This document shows, in pieces, positions 1 to 5,559 of a stretch of DNA of 21,269 nucleotides. The notes under the pieces are model-generated. The model ran no database searches, was not told the origin of the DNA, and saw only the letters and a list, made by a program, of their open reading frames with translations. This stretch comes from a virus. The translations under genes were made by a program, and so were the position numbers. The stretch is taken from IMG/VR virus record IMGVR_UViG_3300013010_000090, positions 1-21,269 of that record; one strand, written 5' to 3'. Every line of letters starts with the position of its first letter. Position 1 is the stretch's first letter.

Positions 1-11
1 CAATTTAACAA

Positions 12-28
12 AGTTAGTCTGGCTAACT
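12..28 (-). terminator. Weak hairpin, possible end of the leftward operon
   Basis: A 6-bp stem AGTTAG/CTAACT encloses the 5-base loop at 18-22. Read leftward it is followed by TTGTT, a poor U-tract. It lies about 150 bases beyond the stop of the 125-aa leftward gene, so it could end that transcript. The short stem and interrupted T-run make this a weak call. The remainder of 29-180 shows no convincing gene. Confidence 0.25.
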
Positions 29-180
29 CAATCAAATATTGTTTTTTATTAACTACTATCATCATTATTTTAAGCTAATAATTAATTGATTGATTTGAGC
101 GCTATATTTTAAAGACCATAAAAGGCACAATAAAATCACAACGAACAACGAGCAATCTATTATTTCAATTAATTTTTTCA

Positions 181-558
181 TTATGCTACCTCTTTTTTTT
201 GTTCAGGCTCAAAGCCTAAAATTATGTTAGCCATAAAATCAAAGTAACCTTGTTCAACTTTATTTCTTAGCTTATCACTAGGATTTTCATCTATTGAACC
301 CATTTCAATAGCTAGTTTTACTATATCATCATAGTAATATTCTATTGGTAAAGCCAAACCTGACAACCATTCACTCATAGCTTTTTGTTTTCCTACTTGC
401 TCAATCATAAAGCCATATTCATCATAAAAACGATCAAAAATATAATTGATTTTTTCTTGATCTGTTTTTAATTCTTTTTCTTCACAATCTAATTGAACAC
501 AATCAAGAATATATTTTTTATAATTCTTCTTGTATTCTGTATGGTGTAACTTAGTCAT
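181..558 (-). CDS. Hypothetical phage protein, 125 aa, leftward
   Basis: I do not recognise a named family. The protein is acidic overall and predicted soluble, with many aromatic residues: an N-terminal stretch rich in Lys and Tyr, a central segment with FYDEYGFMIEQVG (about residues 43-56) followed by EWLSGLALP, and a C-terminal YFDFMANIILGF. No signal peptide, membrane segment or catalytic motif stands out. Small proteins of this look are common in early regions of marine phages, so a host-takeover or regulatory role is possible, but that is a guess from position. The ATG at 558 follows AAAGGA at good spacing in an A-rich leader. A TTGACA-containing promoter block sits just upstream, so the gene probably has its own promoter and is the last leftward gene seen here. 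Confidence 0.75.
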   Translation of the reverse strand: MTKLHHTEYKKNYKKYILDCVQLDCEEKELKTDQEKINYIFDRFYDEYGFMIEQVGKQKAMSEWLSGLALPIEYYYDDIVKLAIEMGSIDENPSDKLRNKVEQGYFDFMANIILGFEPEQKKEVA

Positions 559-587
559 TTTTTGTTTCCTTTCGTTGTTTGTTTATG

Positions 588-620
588 TTACCTTATTGGT
601 TATAATTCTATTATTGTCAA
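588..620 (-). promoter_or_regulatory. Leftward promoter with operator-like near-palindrome
   Basis: On the minus strand a perfect TTGACA (620-615) is followed after 17 bases by AATAAG (597-592, 4 of 6 matches to TATAAT). The 15-mer TAACCAATAAGGTAA (602-588) covers the -10 position. Related 15-mers lie ahead of two other leftward genes (993-1007 and 1363-1377), which suggests a shared regulator site. It should drive the 125-aa gene. Confidence 0.5.
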
Positions 621-623
621 GCA

Positions 624-806
624 TTAAATAACCTCCACAAAATCAACGCAATAACCTGGATATTTGTTTTTTGCTGCTTCTAGTGCAACTTCCAACATAG
701 GTGCAGCTATAGCTATTTTTTTAGGCGTTTTATAATTAGATGTATTATAAACATTAAAAATATATCTAAAAATAGTTAATTGGTAGTTTTTGATTTGTGT
801 TTTCAT
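624..806 (-). CDS. Hypothetical phage protein, 60 aa, leftward
   Basis: The family is unknown. The N-terminal half is basic and aromatic (KTQIKNYQLTIFRYIFNVYN). The C-terminal half, EVALEAAKNKYPGYCVDFVEVI, looks like a small alpha/beta fold with a helix then a final strand. The start at 806 lies just after the stop of the preceding 47-aa gene (six bases between), and its ribosome-binding site AAAGGTAA overlaps the last codons of that gene. The two are therefore almost certainly co-transcribed and coupled. A five-codon mini-ORF (ATG at 823) ends in a TAA whose last A is the first base of this ATG, which could feed ribosomes by reinitiation. No catalytic motif is visible. Confidence 0.6.
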   Translation of the reverse strand: MKTQIKNYQLTIFRYIFNVYNTSNYKTPKKIAIAAPMLEVALEAAKNKYPGYCVDFVEVI

Positions 807-812
807 TATTGT

Positions 813-956
813 TTACCTTTCATTTTTTGTTTTAACTTCCCAATTTTTAGACAAATCTAAATGATTAATAACCCAAGTTTTTGCATCATCTATTGAATTA
901 AAATCTTTAGTATAACTTTCATTATCTTGTTTGTTTTTTATTGTTATTGTTTGCAT
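813..956 (-). CDS. Hypothetical phage protein, 47 aa, leftward
   Basis: This short ORF reads MQTITIKNKQDN...DDAKTWVINHLDLSKNWEV...NER. It has alternating hydrophobic residues at the start (a strand), an acidic middle and a helix with two Trp. This resembles very small two-strand/one-helix phage proteins, but I cannot name a family. Support comes from the AAAGGTAAAACA leader shared with the other leftward genes, the promoter block at 993-1018, and tight packing with the next gene. An in-frame ATG at 971 would add six residues, but it would place the ribosome-binding site inside the coding sequence, so 956 is preferred. Confidence 0.55.
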   Translation of the reverse strand: MQTITIKNKQDNESYTKDFNSIDDAKTWVINHLDLSKNWEVKTKNER

Positions 957-992
957 TGTTTTACCTTTCATTTGTTTGTTTATGCTATCAAC

Positions 993-1018
993 TTACCGAA
1001 TAGGTTATAATAAGTCAA
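993..1018 (-). promoter_or_regulatory. Leftward promoter with operator-like near-palindrome
   Basis: On the minus strand TTGACT (1018-1013) is followed after 17 bases by TAAGTT (995-990, a weak -10). The 15-mer TAACCTATTCGGTAA (1007-993) matches the site ahead of the 125-aa gene at 11 of 15 positions. After it comes the shared leader CATAAACAAACAA then GAAAGG. It should drive the 47-aa and 60-aa genes. Confidence 0.45.
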
Positions 1019-1030
1019 GAGCATTGTTTT

Positions 1031-1074
1031 GATCTTATTTTAAGATCTCATTACCCTATAAAATATAGGGTAAT
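1031..1074. repeat. Two tandem perfect hairpins between leftward genes
   Basis: Hairpin 1 is GATCTTA-TTT-TAAGATC (1031-1047), a 7-bp stem with a 3-base loop. Hairpin 2 (1050-1074) has an 11-bp perfect stem, ATTACCCTATA with its complement, around AAA. Both lie between the 73-aa gene (stop at 1095) and the promoter of the 47-aa gene. Neither is followed by a clear T-tract on either strand, so a simple intrinsic terminator is not well supported. RNA processing, transcript-end protection or protein binding fit equally well. Confidence 0.6.
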
Positions 1075-1094
1075 AAGTTATTAAAATTTAATAG

Positions 1095-1316
1095 CTAAAG
1101 ACTGACTTTATCTTCTAAAATATACTCTTCACCACACGCTTTTCTAAAATTATCAGGCTTAAAGTTAGGATTTAAATATTCAAAATACCTATTTAAATCT
1201 TCAACTAACCAAGTTGATATTTCAGTTCTTAAAGGTGAATTATTAAAGCTTTTAGTGTGAGTGTTTGCTCTAATAATTTTTGCTATTTGTTGATAGTGCT
1301 TTTTTGATAGTGTCAT
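1095..1316 (-). CDS. Hypothetical phage protein, 73 aa, leftward
   Basis: The sequence opens MTLSKKHYQQIAKIIRANT and ends with a stretch containing LNRYFEYLNPNF, FRKACGEEYILED. This layout of a basic helix with HYQxIAKIIR, a second helix with a WLVEDL-type core, then NPNFKPDNFRKACG recurs in small phage proteins I have seen, but no function is known to me. It is soluble and helical; a small DNA-binding or anti-host protein is possible but not shown. The start is supported by AAAGGA ten bases upstream, within the leader motif shared with its neighbours. It is the first leftward gene from the divergent control region, so it is probably transcribed first. Confidence 0.7.
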   Translation of the reverse strand: MTLSKKHYQQIAKIIRANTHTKSFNNSPLRTEISTWLVEDLNRYFEYLNPNFKPDNFRKACGEEYILEDKVSL

Positions 1317-1362
1317 TTTGTTTTATCCTTTCATTGTTTGTTTTGTTTATTAAATACGACAA

Positions 1363-1386
1363 TAACAGTTTCGGTTAATAGATCAA
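1363..1386 (-). promoter_or_regulatory. Leftward promoter with operator-like palindrome
   Basis: On the minus strand TTGATC (1386-1381) is followed after 16 bases by TATTGT (1364-1359). Between them lies TAACCGAAACTGTTA (1377-1363), in which TAAC and GTTA are exact inverted copies seven bases apart. It matches the pattern of the 15-mers at 588-602 and 993-1007. It should drive the 73-aa gene. Confidence 0.4.
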
Positions 1387-1460
1387 GAAAAAAAATCGTT
1401 AAAATACTAAGTCATTGAAATTAAACAATTCTTTTTTTAAGCGTATGTTTTACGCTGTAT

Positions 1461-1513
1461 TATTAAAGAGATTGAATAGAGTAAAGAGATTGAATAGTTG
1501 TTATTCTTTAATA
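1461..1513. repeat. Iteron-like block: two 16-bp direct repeats within 9-bp inverted arms
   Basis: TAAAGAGATTGAATAG occurs perfectly at 1464-1479 and 1482-1497 (period 18). The block is bounded by TATTAAAGA (1461-1469) and its exact inverse TCTTTAATA (1505-1513). A 6-bp hairpin lies just to the left at 1440-1456. Tandem sites of this kind bind replication initiators or repressors. Which applies here cannot be told from sequence alone. Confidence 0.65.
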
Positions 1514-1675
1514 CATTGCAGCTTTACCTTAATTCTATTTAATAATCGGTTTGACCTGGTTTATATCTAATGAGTACCAACCAATTATCTTTTTACTGAT
1601 AACGATTAATTATCGGAAGTAATTGCGCGCTATAGATTAAATGTTTTGCCTGCGTTCGTGCGTAAAAATCAAGAA

Positions 1676-1709
1676 TGCGCACCCCCCCGTCACCCGCGCG
1701 CCACCCGCC
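1676..1709. other. GC-rich C-tract island
   Basis: 29 of 34 bases are G or C in an otherwise AT-rich genome. It contains a run of seven C (1682-1688) and a CACCCGC direct repeat at 1691-1697 and 1702-1708, spaced 11 bp apart, about one helical turn. The minus strand has several G-runs that could form a G-quadruplex. An alternating TA stretch (about 1715-1727) follows directly. Possible roles are an origin, a packaging/terminus site or an upstream promoter element. Confidence 0.7.
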
Positions 1710-1722
1710 ATTTATTATATAT

Positions 1723-1746
1723 ATATACATGGGACTGTAGGACACC
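1723..1746 (+). promoter_or_regulatory. Candidate T7-like phage RNA polymerase promoter, rightward
   Basis: ATAC (1725-1728), five bases, then ACTGTAGG (1734-1741) has the same spacing as the T7 consensus ATAC-N5-ACTATAGG, with one mismatch in those 12 positions. By analogy, transcription would begin near G1740, about 97 bases before the first late gene. Outside these blocks the match is poor. The call needs a single-subunit RNA polymerase gene elsewhere in the genome, which this window cannot show. Confidence 0.35.
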
Positions 1747-1796
1747 TTTAGCCAGTCAGCCTCACCTCTATCCACAAAACAACCCACCACTTATTT

Positions 1797-1824
1797 TTGC
1801 TAGACCTCCTTTTAGAAATAAAAT
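1797..1824 (+). promoter_or_regulatory. Possible host-type promoter before the late module
   Basis: TTGCTA (1797-1802), a 16-base spacer and TAAAAT (1819-1824, 5 of 6 matches to TATAAT) would place the start of transcription near 1831. That is only about six bases ahead of the ATG at 1837, giving an almost leaderless mRNA, which would fit the lack of a ribosome-binding site there. In AT-rich DNA such matches arise often by chance. Confidence 0.25.
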
Positions 1825-1836
1825 AATACCAGATAT

Positions 1837-2022
1837 ATGGATTACGATAGCAAAGACATACAATCTGTAGTATTTATAGAACCTAAGACAAACAATGTTA
1901 TTATTAAGATTACAGGGTTTCCTAATAAAGACCTTGCCGATATGTATGTTAGTTGGATTATGGCAGAATTATCTTTTGATTTTACTCCTGCTAATGGAAC
2001 AATAGACACCACTATTAACTAA
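1837..2022 (+). CDS. Hypothetical protein, 61 aa, upstream of terminase
   Basis: The family is not recognised. The protein is acidic, with alternating strand-like segments (SVVFIEP, NVIIKITGF) then a helix NKDLADMYVSWIMAELSF and a polar tail. Its stop overlaps the terminase ATG (TAATG at 2020-2024), so the two are translationally coupled. By position it could be a small terminase subunit, which often precedes the large one. However, 61 aa is short for that role and no DNA-binding helix-turn-helix can be seen, so the name is not assigned. There is no Shine-Dalgarno sequence before the ATG. Confidence 0.6.
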   Translation: MDYDSKDIQSVVFIEPKTNNVIIKITGFPNKDLADMYVSWIMAELSFDFTPANGTIDTTIN

Positions 2023-3296
2023 TGAATATAGTTATTCCCTACACTGCTAGAAAACATCAGAAGTTTCTTCATTCTAAAATGCTAGAAAAGCGTTGGTCTG
2101 TATTAGTCTGCCATAGAAGATTTGGTAAAACAGTAATGATGATTAATCATTTGCTGATGACCGCACTACAATCCAAACTAAAGAACCCTAGGTTTGCTTA
2201 TATTGCGCCTACCTTCAAACAAGCTAAATCTATTGCTTGGGATTACATCAAACAATTTTCTGACAAGATCCCAGGAGTACGCTTTAATGAGACAGAGCTG
2301 CGTGTAGACTTGCCTAATGGCTCTAGGATAACCCTACTAGGCTCAGAGAACTGCGATGGTCTTAGAGGTATCTATTTGGACGGATGCGTCATAGACGAGT
2401 ATGCCAATGTAACAGAACGATTGTTCCCAGAAATTATTAGACCAGCTCTATCCGATAGAAAAGGTTACTGCGTATTTATAGGTACACCACAAGGAATGAA
2501 TAATAACTTTTACGATATGTACCAGCATGCACAAAAGAACCATAGTGATTGGTTTTATTTTAAAGCACAGGCAAGCAAAACCAAAATAGTAGACGAAGAG
2601 GAACTAGAAAAAGCAAGAGAGATTATGGGAGATAACAAGTTCAAGCAAGAGTTTGAATGTGATTGGATAGCTAACATTGAAGGTGCTGTGTATGGAGAGG
2701 TCATGCAAAAGATGGATGACAAGAACCAGATAACCAGAGTACCTTATGATCCTGCTTTGCCAGTCTCTACTGCTTGGGATATAGGAGTATCAGACCACAC
2801 CGCTATTATATTCTACCAACAACTAGGTTCAGCAATAAACATAATAGATTACTATGAAGAACGAAAACAAGGATTACCGCATTTTATAGAAGTAGTGAAT
2901 AGTAAGGAATACATTTATAAGGATCACTATGCTCCCCATGACATTGAAGTGATGGAATTTAGTAATGGCAAAACCAGAAGGGAAGTAGCCTATCAATTAG
3001 GAATAAGATTTAGAGTAGTGCCGAAGATTCCATTAGAAGATGGTATCCATGCAACAGCTATGACCTTACCTAGATGCTACATAGATGTAGACCATTGCAA
3101 ACAATTAATAGATGCGTTAAGACATTACCATCGGAAGTACATAGATAAAAATCGTATGTTCCGATCTAAGCCTGTACACGATTGGTCATCCCATGCTTGT
3201 GATGCCATGAGATATCTGTCTGTGGGATTAGAGGAATTAAACACTAGACAAACTGCTCCACAAAATGTAGCAGATAGTGATTATAGTATTTTATAA
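2022..3296 (+). CDS. terL: Terminase large subunit (packaging ATPase and nuclease)
   Basis: This is the motor protein that drives DNA into the prohead and cuts the concatemer. The N-terminal ATPase domain shows a Walker A-type loop CHRRFGKT (residues 30-37), Walker B VIDEY with Asp125 and Glu126, and a coupling motif GTPQG (154-158). The C-terminal RNase-H-like nuclease domain has its acidic residues in the expected order: Asp253 in AWDIGVSDHTAI, Asp307 in APHDIE, and Asp394 in SHACDAMRY. The length of 424 aa is on the short side for large terminases (often 450-600) but both domains look complete. It overlaps the preceding 61-aa gene by one base and leads the packaging/head cluster, just ahead of three tiny ORFs and the portal. 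No frameshift or missing motif is seen. Confidence 0.95.
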   Translation: MNIVIPYTARKHQKFLHSKMLEKRWSVLVCHRRFGKTVMMINHLLMTALQSKLKNPRFAYIAPTFKQAKSIAWDYIKQFSDKIPGVRFNETELRVDLPNGSRITLLGSENCDGLRGIYLDGCVIDEYANVTERLFPEIIRPALSDRKGYCVFIGTPQGMNNNFYDMYQHAQKNHSDWFYFKAQASKTKIVDEEELEKAREIMGDNKFKQEFECDWIANIEGAVYGEVMQKMDDKNQITRVPYDPALPVSTAWDIGVSDHTAIIFYQQLGSAINIIDYYEERKQGLPHFIEVVNSKEYIYKDHYAPHDIEVMEFSNGKTRREVAYQLGIRFRVVPKIPLEDGIHATAMTLPRCYIDVDHCKQLIDALRHYHRKYIDKNRMFRSKPVHDWSSHACDAMRYLSVGLEELNTRQTAPQNVADSDYSIL

Positions 3297-3307
3297 AAGG
3301 ATTTATT

Positions 3308-3529
3308 ATGGGTTCATTATTTTCGCCAAAGATGCCAGCGTTACCTCCAGTTCAACCTTTGCCTGAACCACCTTCAGCAGAGCTGAGTGCAGAGGAACAA
3401 AAAAAAATACAAGCAGAACAAGCGGCTATAGAAAGAAAAAGAAAAGGTCGTAAGTCTACTATTTTAACTGGACCTTTAGGTCTACAAGAAGAAGCAACCA
3501 CAGAAAAGAAAACTTTACTAGGAGGATAA
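3308..3529 (+). CDS. Small phage protein with C-terminal TILT/LLGG motif (copy 1), 73 aa
   Basis: It starts MGSLFSPKMPALPPVQPLPEP, a Pro-rich flexible segment, followed by a charged helix (about residues 26-48) and the tail KGRKSTILTGPLGL...KKTLLGG. The last 28 residues resemble the C-terminus of the 80-aa protein two genes on. Short proteins with a GR-x-STILT...LLG ending next to the portal are, as I recall, common in podophages. They may be minor head or tail-assembly components comparable in place to T7 gp7.3, though that link is only positional. AAAGGA six bases ahead of the ATG supports the start. The codons for the final Leu-Gly-Gly form the GGAGG ribosome-binding site of the next gene. 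Confidence 0.75.
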   Translation: MGSLFSPKMPALPPVQPLPEPPSAELSAEEQKKIQAEQAAIERKRKGRKSTILTGPLGLQEEATTEKKTLLGG

Positions 3530-3530
3530 T

Positions 3531-3677
3531 ATGGGAATTAAGAAAATGATTAAAGCAGTAAAAGATAAAATCAAACCAAAGGTTACAAAGCAAAAGGAAG
3601 TAATCTTAGAAAAGAAAAATCTAGTACAAGAAACTGTACAAGAATCTAAAAGTTCTATGACAAGGGAAACTAACTAA
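3531..3677 (+). CDS. Tiny basic protein, 48 aa, between two motif-sharing genes
   Basis: The sequence starts MGIKKMIKAVKDKIKPKVTK and ends KSSMTRETN. It is a strongly basic amphipathic helix followed by a mixed-charge tail, with no named domain. It begins right after GGAGGATAAT, an excellent ribosome-binding site made from the end of the preceding gene, and stops two bases before the next ATG, so it fits the operon exactly. Its first residues (MGI..KAVK) resemble the start of the next protein (MGIAAAITKAVKMG), which hints at a common origin. The T7 gp7.3 N-terminus is likewise Lys-rich and helical, so a minor virion or assembly role is possible. Confidence 0.6.
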   Translation: MGIKKMIKAVKDKIKPKVTKQKEVILEKKNLVQETVQESKSSMTRETN

Positions 3678-3678
3678 T

Positions 3679-3921
3679 ATGGGAATAGCTGCAGCAATTA
3701 CAAAAGCGGTTAAAATGGGTGCTGTTAAAAAAGTGGATAAACCGCAACCAGTGTCTCCTACAGTTGCAGAAGTTTCGCAAAGTGCAGCAACCGATTCAGA
3801 TGGTATGGGAGCTATGTCAAGAAAAGCAAAACGCAAAGGAAGATCAGCTACGATATTAACTTCAGCTACAGGTGTAGAAGGTAGTACAACACTAGGCACT
3901 AAAAGTTTATTAGGCGGATAA
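3679..3921 (+). CDS. Small phage protein with C-terminal TILT/LLGG motif (copy 2), 80 aa
   Basis: The N-terminus MGIAAAITKAVKMGAVKKV is a basic helix. The middle is Ser/Thr/Ala-rich and probably disordered. The end runs from KRKGRSATILTSATG to TKSLLGG, matching the first small protein (3308-3529) at KGR, TILT, TT, K and LLGG. This looks like a paralogue by duplication, with the 48-aa gene between the two copies. Its stop overlaps the portal ATG (TAATG), and the GGCGGA of the last two Gly codons serves as the portal's weak ribosome-binding site. A head-tail or tail-assembly accessory function is likely from position; no enzyme motif is visible. Confidence 0.7.
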   Translation: MGIAAAITKAVKMGAVKKVDKPQPVSPTVAEVSQSAATDSDGMGAMSRKAKRKGRSATILTSATGVEGSTTLGTKSLLGG

Positions 3922-5546
3922 TGGCAAAAACAGATTTAAGTAAAAGTTTATTAAAACGATTTGATCGTTTAAAAGCAGGCAGACAAAACTGGGAGTCGCA
4001 TTGGCAAGAAGTATCAGACTACATGATACCAAGAAAAGCAGATGTAACTAAAACCAGATCCAAAGGAGATAAACGAACAGAACTTATTTTTGATTCTTCT
4101 CCATTACAATCCGTAGAATTATTAGCAGCATCTTTACATGGTATGCTTACCAACCCATCCACCCCTTGGTTTTCTTTGCAGTTTAAAGAAGATGGAATGG
4201 AAGGAGAAGAAGAAGCAAAAGAATGGTTAGAGTCTGCAACTGAAACAATGTACGCAGCATTCAATCGTTCTAACTTTCAACAAGAAATTTTTGAATTATA
4301 TCACGACCTAATCACCTTTGGTACAGCAGCGATGTTTGTAGAAGAAGATGAAGAAGATGTACTAAAGTTTTCTACACGACACATTAACGAAATCTATATC
4401 TCTGAAAATGATAAGGGAAGAATTGATACCATCTTTAGAAAATTCAAACTAACTGCAAGAGCAGCCATCCAAAAGTTTGGTCAGAATGTTTCAGACAATA
4501 TTGCTACAACAGCAAGAAAAGATCCTTATGAAGAAATAGAAATACTACATGTAGTTTATCCAAGAACAGATTTTAATCCAAAGAAACAAGATAAACCAAA
4601 CATGCCTTTTGCATCAGTGTACTTAGAAGCAGGCACAGGAGATGAACTGTCGGTTTCTGGATTTAAAGAATTTCCTTTTGTAGTACCTCGTTACTTAAAA
4701 GCATCTCACGAAATTTATGGAAGATCGCCTGCGATGACTGCCTTACCTGATGTAAAGATGTTAAATGAAATGTCTAAGACAACCATTAAAGCAGCACAGA
4801 AACAAGTAGATCCACCTTTATTAGTTCCTGATGATGGATTTATTTTACCAGTACGAACTGTTCCTGGTGGACTGAACTTTTATAGATCTGGAACAAGAGA
4901 TAGAATTGAACCACTCAACATTGGTGCAAACAATCCACTAGGTTTAAACATGGAAGAGCAAAGAAGAAACTCTATTCGTAATGCGTTCTATGTAAACCAA
5001 CTTATGATGCAGAATGGTCCACAAATGACAGCAACCGAAGTAGTGCAAAGAAATGAAGAGAAAATGAGATTACTAGGACCTGTTCTTGGTAGACTTCAAT
5101 CTGAATTATTAAAACCTTTGATTGATAGATGTTTCTCTATTCTATTAAGAAAAAATTTATTTAAACCTGCTCCAGAATCTTTATCAGGAAAAGATATAGA
5201 AATTGAATATGTATCTCCTTTAGCCAAAGCTCAAAAATCTTCAGAGCTACAATCTATTATGAGAGGTATAGAAATTATGGGATCACTTGCAAATGTTGCT
5301 CCTGTATTTGATTATATTAATTTTGATAAACTAGTAGGTCATCTAATGGATATAGTAGGTGTACCTCAAAAGATTTTAAAACCAATGTCTCAAGTAAATT
5401 CAGAAAGACAACAGAAACAACAACAACAAGAACAAGCTATGCAGATGCAACAAATGCAACAAGTAGCACAAGCTGGAGGACAGATCGCACCATTGGCAAA
5501 AGCATTGCCAGAGGAAGCAAAGGCTTTAGTAAACCCAGAAGAGTAA
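3921..5546 (+). CDS. Portal (head-tail connector) protein
   Basis: This is the dodecameric ring protein at the capsid vertex through which DNA enters and leaves. Its 541 aa are close to T7 gp8 (536 aa). The N-terminus has the hallmark series: FDRLKAGRQNWESHWQEVSD, then YMIPRK, DSSPLQSVELLAASLHGMLT and NPSTPWFSL, typical of the podovirus head-tail connector family. Further along come YGRSPAMTALPDVKMLNEM and the long helical segment with NGPQMTATEVVQRNEEKM, which forms the stem/wing helices in this family. The C-terminus is Gln/Met-rich (QQKQQQQEQAMQMQQMQQ), a flexible tail common in such portals. It overlaps the 80-aa gene at TAATG and is followed after 13 bases by a Bbp19-like gene. Confidence 0.93.
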   Translation: MAKTDLSKSLLKRFDRLKAGRQNWESHWQEVSDYMIPRKADVTKTRSKGDKRTELIFDSSPLQSVELLAASLHGMLTNPSTPWFSLQFKEDGMEGEEEAKEWLESATETMYAAFNRSNFQQEIFELYHDLITFGTAAMFVEEDEEDVLKFSTRHINEIYISENDKGRIDTIFRKFKLTARAAIQKFGQNVSDNIATTARKDPYEEIEILHVVYPRTDFNPKKQDKPNMPFASVYLEAGTGDELSVSGFKEFPFVVPRYLKASHEIYGRSPAMTALPDVKMLNEMSKTTIKAAQKQVDPPLLVPDDGFILPVRTVPGGLNFYRSGTRDRIEPLNIGANNPLGLNMEEQRRNSIRNAFYVNQLMMQNGPQMTATEVVQRNEEKMRLLGPVLGRLQSELLKPLIDRCFSILLRKNLFKPAPESLSGKDIEIEYVSPLAKAQKSSELQSIMRGIEIMGSLANVAPVFDYINFDKLVGHLMDIVGVPQKILKPMSQVNSERQQKQQQQEQAMQMQQMQQVAQAGGQIAPLAKALPEEAKALVNPEE

Positions 5547-5559
5547 TAGAAAGGAACAC

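Larger units (their letters stand above)
1317..1836. other. Divergent control region, 520 bp without a convincing gene
   Basis: This stretch separates the leftward small genes from the rightward late module. It holds a leftward promoter/operator block (1363-1386), a 6-bp hairpin at 1440-1456 (AGCGTA/TACGCT), a composite repeat at 1461-1513, an imperfect inverted repeat GATAA-N7-TTATC at 1598-1614, a GC-rich island at 1676-1709, a run of alternating T/A just after it, and a T7-like promoter sequence near 1723-1746. Open frames of 65 aa (minus) and 74 aa (plus) cross it but lack good starts. It could combine promoters with a replication origin or packaging signal. Confidence 0.6.

Noticed and set aside
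1-65. Leftward open frame running off the left end (two ATGs at 65 and 62)
   Set aside because: Only about 20 codons are visible, it lacks the AAAGG leader of all other leftward genes, and a hairpin lies within it.
1440-1456. Hairpin AGCGTA/TACGCT as an intrinsic terminator
   Set aside because: The stem is short and no T-tract follows on either strand; the T-run on the plus strand precedes it.
1593-1790. Leftward 65-aa open frame through the GC island
   Set aside because: It starts at GTG with the only AAAGGAGG about 14 bases away, has odd composition from the GC island and TA repeat, and no recognisable fold.
1646-1870. Rightward 74-aa open frame through the GC island
   Set aside because: It needs a TTG start without a ribosome-binding site, overlaps the better 61-aa gene, and its Pro/Arg-rich translation follows from C-runs.
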